A stretch of DNA of 64,000 nt, taken from assembly GCA_037576215.1 (NCBI GenBank), contig JBANDB010000002.1, positions 4,526,001 through 4,590,000 of the forward strand, in the 5' to 3' direction. Shown here in pieces: positions 1-11,214 of this stretch; within the stretch, counting starts at the first letter, position 1, and each line of letters opens with the position of its first letter. The notes beneath the pieces are model-generated. The model saw only the letters and a list, made by a program, of their open reading frames with translations, was not told the DNA's origin and did not search any database. Both the position numbers and the translations under genes were made by a program. The stretch comes from Armillaria gallica. Its lineage: Eukaryota > Basidiomycota > Agaricomycetes > Agaricales > Physalacriaceae.

Positions 1-458
1 AAAGATGTACTGCATCAATTCACAATCACTTTAAAAGACGATAAACATAGCGCAAGCAAGCAGTGACAAGACAGTACTACAAGGTAGTTAAATATACGAA
101 GGAGTCCGGAGCCAATATATACAGTGAAGACATATCGAATGCTGATGAGTTGTATATGACATTTTGAGCAGACTAGGTTTGGACTAGGTCGCAAAAATCG
201 ATGTTCCGGAAAGGACGTCGAAGAGGAGTGCCGGTAAGTTTTACTGGGTGGAGGGGTGTCGACACATCAGAGATACCGGATGAGAGTCGCCAAGAGTTAA
301 AAGGAATAAGAAAAATGTATAAGATAGCAAAAGGGAAGAGCAAAAGTGGCGAAAAGGGAGATGCAAGCAGAGGTCGACATGGTAGGAGGCGAAAGGGAGA
401 TGAAAGGAGGGATGGATTAAAAGGTGAAGAAGGGATGGTTGTCAAGATCGTCTGGTGT
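1..458. other. Left-edge stretch without a recognised gene
   Basis: No coding pattern with plausible introns was found here on either strand. The part nearest 458 is probably the 3' untranslated region of the minus-strand gene that ends at 459. Open frames in this stretch are low-complexity Arg/Lys/Gly or Ser/Pro/Leu shadows. Confidence 0.4.
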
Positions 459-1121
459 TCATTCACTGTCGACCATGGAAATCGCGCCGCATTGTTCGCA
501 GAAACTCCACATCGTACGTTGTCCATGGACTCCGGGAGCGCAGGCGATACGTAATTTCGGGATTTGGGAGCAATGGGAACTAAGAACACGAATTCGTGCA
601 AGGCAAGGAAGATAACATGAGCGTAGTTCGACTGACAACGACCGCGCAAGATAAGTTGGAACGTGCACCTACCCGTGGTGTACGAAGTTGCTGTGGGGCT
701 GTAAGAGACCGACGTTAGGTTGAGCCGAGTAGCCTGAGCAAGGGTGAGAATTTTGGTCGACGGATTCAGCGAACGGGAGGGGATAAAGTTCAAAATTCGG
801 GTAGGCGGCTGAGCAATCGGTGAACAACCTGTGAAAGTTAAAAGTGGGCTGGGTTACGTACGAGATTCCGTTGAAGGAGAATCGGAGGTGTCGGAGGATG
901 CTGAGCTGGCATTAGAAGAGGCGCGCATATGATGAGAGGAATAAAGAGGCTCTGCGTCAGACATTGCAACGTCGTTGTCGTATTCGCAGTGGGGGAAAGG
1001 AACGCATTTTAACTGTTTTGCATCCTGAAAGTAGAGTGTTGGCAAGGGGGCTAGTAAGGATCAAGACGCGTACCTTGTAGGTCGCGTCGCCGGCATCATC
1101 GAACTTCCTTTTCATGGCCAT
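459..1121 (-). CDS. Conserved fungal protein of unknown function with cysteine-containing C-terminus
   Basis: Four exons can be assembled. Exon 1 (1121-1074) encodes MAMKRKFDD and ends at a GTACGC donor. Exon 2 starts at 1024 with DAKQLK, carries VPFPHCE and a Ser-rich acidic stretch, and ends near 863 before GTACGT. Exon 3 reads through ILNFIPSRS and TRLNLTSVSY. Exon 4, after a short intron of about 41 nt, ends with TMWSFCEQCGAISMVDSE and a stop at 459. The product is about 180 residues with a C-terminal CxxC. I recall this N-terminal MAMKRKFD and C-terminal MWSFCEQCG pattern from unnamed basidiomycete proteins, but I know no function. A zinc-binding tail is possible, although only one clear CxxC is visible. 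It shares a promoter region of about 290 bp with the divergent Apq12-like gene. Confidence 0.65.
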
Positions 1122-1412
1122 GATGGACGGTGACAAGGACAGAGAAGACTTAGGGTCGGTGCAGCAAAGACGGGACAGCGGAGGACAGCGGAGGAAGGAG
1201 GTGATGGAAAGGAGAGAAGACGCCCTGGATGGGATTCGTATGAGACTCGGTCCCTTTTATGGTTGTTGATTATTGACGCCTATTTGGATTCGAGTACATA
1301 ATGAGAACCCCCATTTTCGGGTCCAAATATGGCAACTCCGTGCCGAACGTCCGGACCAGTCGTGTCGTGTCCGTGCTACTCTCCTTGACACCTACAGTTA
1401 ACCAGCAGCACC

Positions 1413-2069
1413 ATGGACCTTCTTACCGATTGTCTGGAGCCTATACTCTCCTTACTGAAGGAACAGTTGCCACCGCCAGTCTACTCTTTCATCATCTCTA
1501 TGCTGTCGCACTGTCTGGCGTTTTGCACCGCATTCTACACTTTGGTTGGTGGGCTCGCCTCAACGAATCCTCTCCAATGGAACGCACAAACAGTACTACC
1601 CCCTCTCATTGCTGTATTCTCAGCATATTTCGCCCTGCTGAGTCTTTATCGGACTACAAGCTGGATGTTGCGCACCAGCTTCTGGTTTATCAAGTGGGGT
1701 ACTATTGTGGCCGCCCTTATTGGTGCCTCAGGGTGGGTGTTTGGTAGCCAACAACTACAGGCCAACCGAAGTGGAGGTTGGTCTAGCCTTGGAGAGGTGG
1801 CGATGGATATGTTGAATAACCCTAACGTTGGCCAGTCAAAGCGTAAACCAAGGACTCCTCCACAGAGGCCTCGGGTTTGGGAGACATTTGACCGTCATCG
1901 AGCGTGGCAGGAAAGACAAAATGAGCCGGAAAGCCGTAGCGACTTCAACGCGAAGGAGGTAATTGGGACAATCACACGGTGGTGGGATTTTGCGAAGGAA
2001 GCTATGGCAGATGGAAGGGGACAGGATAATGGAAATGACAGCAGAGCCAAGACAACGGTCTCACGATAA
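1413..2069 (+). CDS. APQ12: Apq12-like nuclear envelope/ER membrane protein
   Basis: This is a single-exon gene of 218 codons from ATG at 1413. The N-terminal half is hydrophobic, with likely membrane helices at about residues 20-45 and 60-105; these include SLYRTTSWMLRTSFWF and then IKWGTIVAALIGASGW. The C-terminal half is polar and basic with a tryptophan-rich end (ITRWWDFAKEAM). The layout, two hydrophobic segments followed by a soluble tail, fits the Apq12 family (nuclear pore assembly and biogenesis). In yeast Apq12 is an ER/nuclear-envelope protein that affects membrane fluidity, pore assembly and mRNA export. The assignment rests on recalled family likeness, so a different small fungal membrane protein is not excluded. 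The gene converges on the pyruvate carrier gene, whose stop lies only about 50 bp downstream. Confidence 0.6.
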   Translation: MDLLTDCLEPILSLLKEQLPPPVYSFIISMLSHCLAFCTAFYTLVGGLASTNPLQWNAQTVLPPLIAVFSAYFALLSLYRTTSWMLRTSFWFIKWGTIVAALIGASGWVFGSQQLQANRSGGWSSLGEVAMDMLNNPNVGQSKRKPRTPPQRPRVWETFDRHRAWQERQNEPESRSDFNAKEVIGTITRWWDFAKEAMADGRGQDNGNDSRAKTTVSR

Positions 2070-2119
2070 TCTATGTAATTCGAACGTATATAATATATGT
2101 GTTATATCCGACAATGTGC

Positions 2120-2629
2120 TCATGAGAACCACTTGTTGCTACACAAGACGTCAGGCATCAGCTGGTGGACACAGAGTAGGTCGACGTACTGGGCAATCCT
2201 TCCCAGCTGTGTTATGCCACTCAATCCGACAAAAAAGTTAACCTAGGAAGAGAAATAAGGGCTGGGCGCATCGAGAAACAGGAATCGCATACTCCAGCAA
2301 GACTGTAATTGACGGGGGTTATCACAAAGGCATATCGCACCCAGATGAAGCCTGTTGCAGTGAGCGCTGGAATTGGGTGAGCTGACGGTCCAAGGCAGAG
2401 ACTGCAAAGACGAACCGAGGTTTTGAGAGACGCTCAATTTCTCCGCTGGTCTCGACATATCCTTGAGACCTGCAGCAACAAGACCCCACTTCATCATTGG
2501 ACCCCAGAAGAAAACCGTCTTCGGACCTGCAGCCAACCGTTGGTGAGAATATCAGTTGAGACGCGAATAGAGCACACCGGCTGGATGGTTCATGAATGCC
2601 TGAAATTTGGAAACTGCTGGTGCCGACAT
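2120..2629 (-). CDS. MPC2: Mitochondrial pyruvate carrier subunit (MPC2/3 type)
   Basis: The protein imports pyruvate across the inner mitochondrial membrane as a heterodimer with an MPC1 subunit. Exon 1 begins at ATG 2629 and encodes VSKFQAFMNHPA. After a GTGTGC...GCAG intron the next exon gives GPKTVFFWGPMMKWGLV and KDMSRPAEKLSVSQN. The following exon gives ALTATGFIWVRYAFVITP, and another gives NFFVGLSGITQLGRI. These blocks (GPKTVxFWxPxxKWGLV, RPAEKLS, VITPxNY) are family hallmarks, and total length is about 100-120 residues, as expected. Pro/Trp-bearing helix 1 marks it as MPC2-like rather than MPC1-like. The last 54 bases before the terminal exon look like an intron (GTACGT to TGTAG) but are also open in frame, so the exact C-terminus is unsure. 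It lies head-to-head with the CBM/DM9 gene. Confidence 0.9.
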
Positions 2630-3065
2630 TGTGCTCGAAGGAATTGGACGTGGTGAACGAGCTCCAAGCTATTCGCTCTCGTAATGGAGATGAGTAAGTC
2701 CAAAGTGTTCCCACGGCGCCACTACGACGCCGACAACGATGACCACTACTGGGATATAAGGGTATTATCAGGGGTCCTGATGACCATCAGTCGAATCTCC
2801 TTGGATCTGTGTCACTGTCAGGGTGAACGCGGCAATTACTGGCCGGTATCACTCCCATCGCGACTGCAAGTATTCCTAGCGTTCTTCTACTGATTCTACG
2901 GATATGTCCACGCCCAGATCTTGGCATTGAACGTGTCTGGTGGTCTTTCATCGATATAGATTCTGGGTCGCCACTCTGACGCAATGCACACAGCCCACGC
3001 CACTTTGTCGATATAATACCTTGCGGGCTCTCCCGTCTCTTTCATCCTCATCTCTTCCTGCAACC

Positions 3066-4579
3066 ATGACTCAATACTGGGAACCCGGCACTCAATACAA
3101 CCACGGCGACATTGTCCAGTACAATGGTGAGCTCTCATCTATCGCGTCTCCAATGTATAGCTCAAGTTCTACAGGCCATCGATACAAGATCATCCAGGCG
3201 CATTCCTCTCAGTCTGACTGGACTCCAGACGTTACTCCCGCTTTGTGGGGACGTCTCTCCGACGAAGATCATGCTGGCGAATGCGGCAACTCCGGTTATC
3301 AACCAAGCTATAACCAAGGACAGCAGCAGCAGCAGCAATACCAAGGACAGCACCAGCAACAGTACCAGCCACCGCCTCCACCTCAGGAGCAGCCGCATTA
3401 CAACGAACGTACGTGTCCTTTCCGCGTATCATCTAGACACCGGTCTTATTCCTTTCTCAGAGGCGCCTAACAAGAAACCTGACCACCAGGCTTGGTTCGA
3501 TTTTGATGATGAGAAGAAGCATCAACTTGAAGTAAGTCTTTTATGAAGGAGCTCGTCGCAATCTGACCTTCAACCAACAGGTTGGTGGAGGTCTCGTAGC
3601 AGGTATATCGTCATTTCCTTTTGACCACCAACTTCAACTCACATCTTCGCATGTAGGTGCCGCTCTCCTCGGCGCTGGTTACTTCGCTTTCAAGGGGCAC
3701 AAAAAGAGCGAAGAAGAGGTCGGTCAATTCATATATACGTTCTCGTATCCTTTCATACTTTGATCCCTTAGAAAAAAGCCCAAACCTGGGCGCTTCAGAA
3801 CTGGCTTCAAGAAGCCCAAGCACGTACAGAGCAGTACCGCCACAATGGTCCCAGAGGACCGGCCGAGTGGATCTTAAACCAAGGCAAGAACATCCCTCAC
3901 AACGCAATTGTTGTAGGCAAGGAACATGATTGGACCCTATATATTTGTCGCGCGTTCTATGAGGTACGTCAATTCATGTATCTACTTTCCGACGATCAGC
4001 ACTTACTCTGGTATCAGGGCGGCATTCGTGAGTCTCCGATCATAGTTTCATCATCGATGATCCCCTGACTAGTCTTTTCTCAGAAATCGGCAAGGCTTCT
4101 GATGTTTTCAAAAAAGGTGCCGTCATTGGATACGATGATGAGGAGATCCATGTAGGTGACGCTGTTTCGTCGTTCTACCTTATATCCAATGTCTTCCGAT
4201 TAGCTCGATACCTACGAGATCCTTGTTGGGGATATCCGTGGTTTGCGATGGGTTGATGCCAGCGGTAGGCTTGATGTATCTTCTTTAGGCGCTCGTCCTG
4301 TTGAAGGTGGCCGCGAGAGTGACGGGACGGCGTTGTATATCGCTGAAGCGCCTCACAAGGGTGCCGTCCATCCTGGAAAAGCTAGTGCCAAGCTCGATGG
4401 TACGTTAGTTCTGAATAAGTATGGGAAAATGGCAAGAACCTAATGTTTCATAGGTGCGGTCATCCCGTACGACAACCACGAGAAGACTGTCCACGTAAGT
4501 CACTCGACTCTGTGAACGGATAATATACCAGCGCTAATCATTATCCATATAGAACTACAGGGTTCTGTGCTACGCCTAG
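3066..4579 (+). CDS. CBM5/12-like, polyQ and DM9 (DUF3421) repeat protein
   Basis: The spliced product of about 340 residues starts at ATG 3066. Its domains in order are: a chitin-binding type 5/12-like module (WEPGTQYNHGDIVQYN, then YKIIQAHSSQSDWTP and LWGRL); a Gln/Pro-rich linker (QQQQQQYQGQ, QPPPPPQ); a short DFDDEKKHQLE segment; a glycine-rich hydrophobic helix (GGGLVAGAALLGAGYFAF) followed by KGHKKSEEE; and a C-terminal DM9/DUF3421 region with GKNIPHNAIVVGKEHDWTLY, KGAVIGYDDEEI, YEILVGD and KTVHNYRVLCYA. DM9 repeats bind mannose-type glycans in characterised animal proteins, and CBM5/12 modules bind chitin. A role in recognising cell-wall carbohydrate is therefore an inference. No N-terminal signal peptide is visible. 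At least seven introns interrupt the gene. It converges on the tetraspan gene. Confidence 0.8.
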
Positions 4580-4692
4580 TGATTCGTGTCATCCACAGAG
4601 TAATTCTGTTGTACAATAGTCATCGCTGCAAGTGTTTCGAAAGTAGTCATCAAATACATTCAAGTTTTCACATTCAATCCATGATCAGAAAG

Positions 4693-5409
4693 CTACCCCC
4701 ACTGTCTATTCGCATACGATTTTACCTCTGCTTCCTCTGCTAGTTGTCTCGAATAGCTTTTGACAATCACGCATCCCCAGATTTCCATCAACCATACGAA
4801 AACGAAGACTCCGATCAATACACCTTTCATCACGGATACACCCTTTTCGCATGCCTCGATGACCAAATCATCCTGGGATCCGTTGACACATGACCTTACG
4901 CTGTCGGGTGCATCTTTGAAATACCGGTAGATGGAGAAGGATCCGGAGGCAATGCTGAACACTACATGGACAATTAGGATGACATAGAATGCCTTGATTA
5001 AACCAATGCGTTTGATGATGGCCCCTACCAATCTGTTTTCTGTGGTGTCAACACATCTCCACGCGTTTGTGGAGGCTCCACTTACCCGCCAAGGGATAAA
5101 ATTGCGTATAATCCATATACGACTATCTGAATGACATACGGCAACTTATTCTTGATGTCGCCACCTGGTTCCACAGCCGGTCAATAGAGGAGGATGCAGT
5201 CAATCGTGCCAATTCTCACCTAGGCGACTGTACTGAATGACTCCGCCCGCAGCGATAATACCTCCCAGCATCACACCCAACACTCCGATCATCTACAAAT
5301 GGTGCTCAGCCTTCTCGAACTGATATTTCAAGGACAAACCCCTTACCAGGACCCCAATTCGCACGGGAAGGCAACAACAGAATTTGTTCGACTTGACGCG
5401 GACAGCCAT
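4693..5409 (-). CDS. Four-transmembrane (tetraspan-like) fungal membrane protein
   Basis: Exon 1 starts at ATG 5409 (MAVRVKSNKFCCCLPVRIG). It is followed by a hydrophobic exon (MIGVLGVMLGGIIAAGGVI), an exon with LPYVIQIVVYGLYAILSLGG, and a long last exon with AFYVILIVHVVFSIASGSF. That last exon has a polar loop containing two cysteines (VRSCVNGSQDD, EACEKGV), then a final helix (VLIGVFVFVWLMEIWGCVIV) and a basic/acidic tail. Four membrane helices, an N-terminal CCC cluster that could be palmitoylated, and a cysteine-bearing loop between helices 3 and 4 resemble an unnamed family of small fungal tetraspan proteins of about 180 residues. I know no proven function. Splice junctions are clear GT-AG with phases that fit. 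Confidence 0.7.
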
Positions 5410-6000
5410 TTGACATGAAAATTCGTAAAGTTCGTGAATCGGATACGTGAATCGATCAGGACCAGCCTGTTCACCCCGTTCAAATGGCTGGTTGTAGTAT
5501 ATATGCTCGGCGTCTCTGCCGGCGCGGGAATCAAGCGTGGTTAGTATCCTTGGCATGTTGTCTATGTTACTGCCTACTAGGTAACGAAGAGTCCGAACTG
5601 CATTTACGAGCATCGGTTACTGTAAACAAGACTTTTTGGCTGTCAAGGACTTAAATGGCGTTGAACACTTCTGGAGTCCACGTCATCAGCCAGCCTTTCA
5701 TGCTCAAAGCCTTCATGGGTGTATGGTGGCGACTGCCTATCACCGTCCTCGATATATTTATCCCATATCGAACATTGCCATACATTCCTGCATCACCACT
5801 GTAACTGTTGTGCTCCATTACTACTACGTAGTAGCGGTTTCCAAAGATCAATAATAATCATTACAATTCGAATATGCAAGTACAAAGTAGGGTACATGAG
5901 TGACAAACGGAAATGAATAGATACACAAACTGGTAAGATGAGGGCGCATGATACGAAAGACATGATTTTCTGTACAAGTACACGCAAAGATGGGCGCAAA
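5410..6000. other. Intergenic stretch, no gene seen
   Basis: This spacer lies between the 5' end of the tetraspan gene and the 3' end of the next minus-strand gene. It is moderately AT-rich. Open frames of 60-100 codons occur, but none shows splice continuity or family likeness. It probably contains the tetraspan 5' leader/promoter and the 3' UTR of the downstream gene. Confidence 0.4.
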
Positions 6001-7538
6001 CTAGTATCTGCTGGAGCGAGACCTAGATCTATGATGATGTTTATGATGACGGTGTTTCTTGGGCTGCTTCAAAACGACTACCTGACTTTGCGGCACACCT
6101 GCGGGCATAATCTGGGCTTGAGGATGCCCGCCCATCATCATACCCCCGGAGTATGGGGTGTGGGGGTAGTGTCCAGGCATAGACATGGAGACGCTCCGAG
6201 GACGGGAGTGCATAGCCATAGGTAGCTGTGTGTTGACATATCCACCACTACCTATGGGACCGCCTGGGTCAGAACCGGCGTAGGCTGTTCCCCCGCCGTG
6301 CATCGACATGGGTACGCCTCCCCCGTACTGCGACCCCGCATATTGACTGGATAAGATCCGGGCTGTCCTGGATAAGACCCAGGTTGTCCGTATGATCCAT
6401 AGCTCCCTGGCTGACCATAAGCTCCTGGTTGTCCGGGGTACGTCATCCCAGGTATTGGGATGGGGATTGCGGACGGTGCAGTTGCCATTCCACCCCCTGA
6501 GTAAGGCATGTTGTATGAGTTTACTGAGTGAGACCGGCGTCGAGAACGCGATCGCCCGCGATGGTGTCCATGGAGAACGTCGGAATCGTACTCGTATCTG
6601 TCATCGTACGGGTCTACCTGGGATCCACGTCCCCGATAATCGTCATCGTGATCACGGCTCTGCAGATCCAAGTTAATTGTGGAAATGTGAGGAGGCAAAT
6701 AATGCTTGCCCAATAAAATATTATCGATGCGGTCATCGCTGCAGCTTCTGCCGCAGCCGAACGAGCGTAATGGTCCATACTGCGGGATGCATAGCCCAAC
6801 AACCGTGAAGCTACATTCGAAACTCAGTGAGTTGAACAGCGGGGCAAGACGAGGGTGACTAACACTCCGCTACAGCAAGACCGATAAGAGCCTCTCGCTG
6901 CCGTTCAAAGTCGCCACTTAGTGGTTCGTAAATGGAGCTGTTGTGGATCCATGTACGATAGGCCTCGTAAGCGGCAGCGTGGCCCATTTCTTGTGGGAGC
7001 ATTTGGTTAAGTTCACCCTAGAAGGTTGTCATGAGTGGATCATGTATAGAGCCAACGTGAGAAGGATAATACACACCAGACCACCGTAGGCGCGAGAATG
7101 CCAATGCCGGGCTTCGTTTATTCCTACACCAAGGCCTCCAGAGTTGGAGCCAAAGTCTCTGACACGATTCCAGGCATTATCGAAGAGATGTCTGGATGAA
7201 GGAGACGTCGAGGGGATAGTGAATTCGTTGAATAAGCACTGGGAAACATGACTGTAGGAGGATATGCTCACGGATCAGCCTGACTTAAGGCATGGGCACG
7301 GTAGTAATCCATGCCGCCCCCTGTGCAAGGGGAGTCAGCAACGTGCTCCATATAAAAAGAGGTAACGGAATACACACAGGATGGCTGAGGCTGAAATGTT
7401 GGAGCAGGTGGTGCCCCGAAATGGAACTAAATGAGAGAAGGGTCGTCAATACAAAGGAACCTGGGGAAACGGAGAAATATCAACGGATACCTGATTGGAC
7501 CCCCAGCCGGGGGCTTGATGATAGTAGGCGTAGGACAT
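6001..7538 (-). CDS. Conserved fungal protein with helical N-domain and Gly/Pro/Tyr-rich, basic C-terminus
   Basis: The start is ATG 7538 (MSYAYYHQAPGWGSNQ). Successive exons give FHFGAPPAPTFQPQ, MDYYRAHALSQADP, CLFNEFTIPSTSP, then a helical part with QMLPQEMGHAAAYEAYRTW, YEPLSGDFERQREALIGLA and MDHYARSAAAEAAAM. The C-terminal third is low complexity: SRDHDDDYRGRG, repeats of GQPGSYP/GQPGAYG, SRPRSVSMSM, and a His/Arg/Ser tail (KKHRHHKHHHRSRSRSSRY). The QEMGHAAAYEAYRTW segment recalls the fungal CipC-like/DUF3759 helical domain, but that link is tentative. The repeats GQPGxYG suggest a prion-like or cell-surface adhesive tail. Function is unknown. The start codon lies 160 bp from that of divergent COG5. 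Confidence 0.6.
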
Positions 7539-7698
7539 GAGGAGGGGGTGCTAAGATTAATGTCAATCGCGATTGAAACCTCCGACATTTATACCCCCCG
7601 GCATGACCCAGAATAGAAGTACACAGGTGACGTCATTAATGTCATAACGCGTAGCAATGTGAATGTCATGTGGTCTGCACGACATCAACTCGTATTCT

Positions 7699-10600
7699 AT
7701 GGCTGCTCCTGCTGGTACGTGGCTCATTGCTCCTTGCTCTCCTGCCATCATCTCACCACGTCTACCAGACTATTCTGTATTCGCAAGTCCTGAATTCGAC
7801 CCCAACGACTACGCCAATGCCGTCCTCGCGGGCGAGCCATATGTTCTTCCATCCGACACACGTACAAAGCCTGTGCTACCCTCGACGAAGGTTGCCGAGA
7901 CGCCAGGAAAGGAAGAAATCTCCATAGCAATATCGAAACTCACCTTTGGCATTGACGATGTATCCAAGCAAATAAAGGCTCTTGTGGGTGCCCATTGTCA
8001 TTCAGCTCATTGTGTATTCATTATTTTTGGATAATAGGTAACCAACCACCATCAAGACCTTCTTTCTCAGGCAGCAAGTGCAAACGAACTATCCGGCTCG
8101 CTTACTTCTGTTCGCGCCGGACTCGCCGACCTTGACCATTCTCTTGAAAAGTGTGTCCTGTGGTACATTCAATGCCACATGTTACCTATTCCTTCCTTTA
8201 CCAGATTACGTGTAAAAGTCCGCGTACCATATCAGTCACTTCAAACCAATGTCTCTCGTCTCCAGAAACTTCAGCAGGCGTCGGATGTTCTACGTCGCAC
8301 TTCTCGATTTGTGATTCTCGCTCGCAGACTTCAAATACAGATGGCCGAGATGGAGTCCGGCAGTAGCACTCCGGATCAGCCATTGCCGCTTATCCGAAGC
8401 AAATCCGATGAATCTGCGTTGGGTCAAGACCTCGAGGACGGCAAAGAGCGCACTATCGCAAAGGCAGCGCTTAGTATCGCGGAGCTTGGTATGTTCCTAG
8501 GCACATCAGTTTCGCGGACTTGGTTGACCTCGCTGCAGTGTCACTATTGGGCGGCACAGCCTCACGGGTGTCCGAAGAAAACCGTAAATCGGACGATCTT
8601 GAATCCCGAATATCTCTGAGGTCGGTTAATGCCATCGCCGTTTATGTACCTTATATCGAGGATGCCCGAGCCAAAGTCACTTCAGAAATGGAAAATATGG
8701 TTTTGACGGGTCTGACATCACTTGTAAATAACTGTCTTCTTTTCTGTTTTTCCGCGTATTTAATGAACCCTTATAGAATCAATCTCTCTCGCGTCCTCTC
8801 TTCAAACAGCCTACAACCTTCGGGTTCTTCCTGAACTAGTCCAGAATCTTATATTGGAGCTGTCACAAGCTGTTGACGACCGAATACGAACTGCATTTGA
8901 TCTTTCCAAAATTTCCAAAGAAATCTTGTCCAAAGGTGGGCACCTAAAGTCCATACAGACGGGCCACTGATACTCAAAGCAGATTCTACCCCCTCGCCTA
9001 CACTGTACAAGTCCCGCGTGAGAACGGAGCCAACTAACCTGACTGCGCCGCAATGGACGGTTGCTCTATGGGCTAGATTAGAGGTGATGGTACAGGACAT
9101 GGCTGAATGTTGTGTTAAGGTGAGGAACGTGTACCGCTGTTCGCGGACTTCTACCTGTTGAATATCACCAGCCTGGATAGACGCCCAGGGTCCTTCCTGG
9201 ACAGCAGGTTTTTGTCGTGTTTGTTCGTATTCAATGCTAACAACGGCAGCTTAGGTGTATACTTTGGAAAGGGTTTTGAAGATAAAGAAAGACACCGTTT
9301 CACATGTGGTATTTCTGGACGAAGCCATGAAGGTCAAGTCGCCTCCTAATTCCTACCAAAACCTACTGACAGTTTATTGCGTATGGTTAGCTTCTTGAGA
9401 ACAAACCTAGTGCTACTTTCTGGACAGCGTTGGCCCGTTCACTGGAGAAGAATACGCGGGATGCCGCCAGAAGTAAGCGTCTACTCCGATGATAAGGATC
9501 GTCTTTAGCTTACCAATGTTTAGGCTCAATGTTTCTTCAACAAACACTGAGCACGGGATACCCAAGACTTTTGAGATTATTTCACGAGTTTTTTGCCAAA
9601 ATCGCCGTTCATACAGATACAACTTACATACACACTTATCAAAGGTCCGCTTGTCTCGTTCCATCATTATTACAAGTCTAACCTATATTCAGCCCAGAGA
9701 CCGTGATTGTCCTTCGCGCATTGTCGAACTTCGAATCACTGTATCTTACGCGATCTTCGACTAGACTAATGAATCCGTCAGTCAGGCATTCTCTGGTGGG
9801 ATACGGACACCACCAGGAGTGACAGAGGGCATTAACATAGCGCGTACTGTGGCCAACGAGTTGGACTCTGCCAGATTCGATCCACTGCTTGTGAAAGCCG
9901 TCGCTAAGAGCGCTACAGCAAGTATAGATATGATTGTATCTAGAATTGATGGTTCAGTGAGTACCTCCCCACGAATGCAGGTGCTTGCATGACCCTTCCT
10001 CCCTTAGGTCTCTCGGGATCGGTCTTCCGTGACTTTGGTAGGACCCTCAGCGACGCCGCAACAGGCTATAAATGCCTCACTAGCAACGTTTTTATATCAT
10101 ACGTGGTTGCGGCTATCACAACTCGGAGAAGAACAGAAAGAGGCAGTCTTCAACATCATTAAGCCCAGTGTTGATGTACGTCCTGCTTTATCTTCAAGGC
10201 CTACTGTGACAAGGATCGTCTCCAGAATTTGCACGCTGCGTACGAACGCATCGTTAATCCTCTGCTCACCGCCATACGGCGTGAGCTCGGCGCCATAATA
10301 TCTAAGATGCATCGTTTTGATTTTGGTAGATCTGCAGACCCTATGGCGGGCATGGGCGGGACAAGTCTGTACATGAAAGACCTCGTGGAAAAGCTGGCTT
10401 ACATCAAAACCGAAATATTCAGCAAGTTCGGGATCGGAGATGAAAAAAGAGCATGGTATGTGTACATCCATTTTCTTTTGGCCTTTTTTAAGATGTGCGA
10501 TGATCAGGATAATGTCACTTGTGCAATACATTATTAAGACTTTCGTACTTCATGTCTCCATAGTCAAACCCCTTGGAGAGGCAGGTAAATTGCAGCTTAC

Positions 10601-11081
10601 CAGTGACATGACAGAGCTGGAATTTGCCTTGAGCGCCTTTCTGGTGGAAAGCCCACAAGAGAAGCGAGGTGGGAACTTGGAGAGTGTAGGACTAGAATAC
10701 AAGATGCTTCGAGCAATGCGGTAAGCACTTGTAAAAATGTGGGTTTCCGAAGACTGATATTTATTTTCTAGGCCACTGTTATTCCTCGAAAACTCACAGC
10801 TGGTGTTGTCGCAATACACGGCCGGCTTGCCTCCTCTAATCGTGCTGCACCATATACTTGTCCGTTCGGCCATACCACTGCCTCACAGTCTTCATGGATG
10901 GCAGGAAGCGGAATATGTCCGGTGGGTCGATGAACACACGGAGGAGGAAGCGTGGACTCTCGTAGATGGTGGACTATCTCATTGGGAAAGGACGACGGAG
11001 AGTGAAGGTAGTGAAAAGGAAGATGCGATGCAATACGTGAATTTGGCACGAAAAGTATTAGCTGCAACGCAACCCTTGTAG
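7699..11081 (+). CDS. COG5: Conserved oligomeric Golgi complex subunit 5 (COG5)
   Basis: COG5 is part of lobe B of the COG tether that retrieves vesicles within the Golgi. The start is ATG 7699; a first intron (GTACGT...CTACCAG) joins MAAPA to DYSVFASPEFDPNDYANAV. This is followed by the classic N-terminal block ISIAISKLTFGIDDVSKQI and, after the next intron, VTNHHQDLLSQAASANEL. Then come RVPYQSLQTNVSRLQ and QASDVLRRTSRFVILARRL, the hallmark coiled-coil of the family (PF10392). The C-terminus reads LPPLIVLHHILVRSAIPLPH and EEAWTLVDGGLSHWE and ends at 11081. Total length is about 850 residues over many small exons, as expected. The gene is divergent from the neighbour at 7538 and converges on the gene ending at 11215. 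Confidence 0.92.
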
Positions 11082-11214
11082 TTCGGGAGATATGCTCATC
11101 TATTTTTCTTATGACCTCGGCAGGGCGGGTCATCGGAGATTAAAATTGATAGACTACAGGATACAATAATGTACATATGCTAGATGTTGATGTATATATA
11201 TGTATAGATCGACT

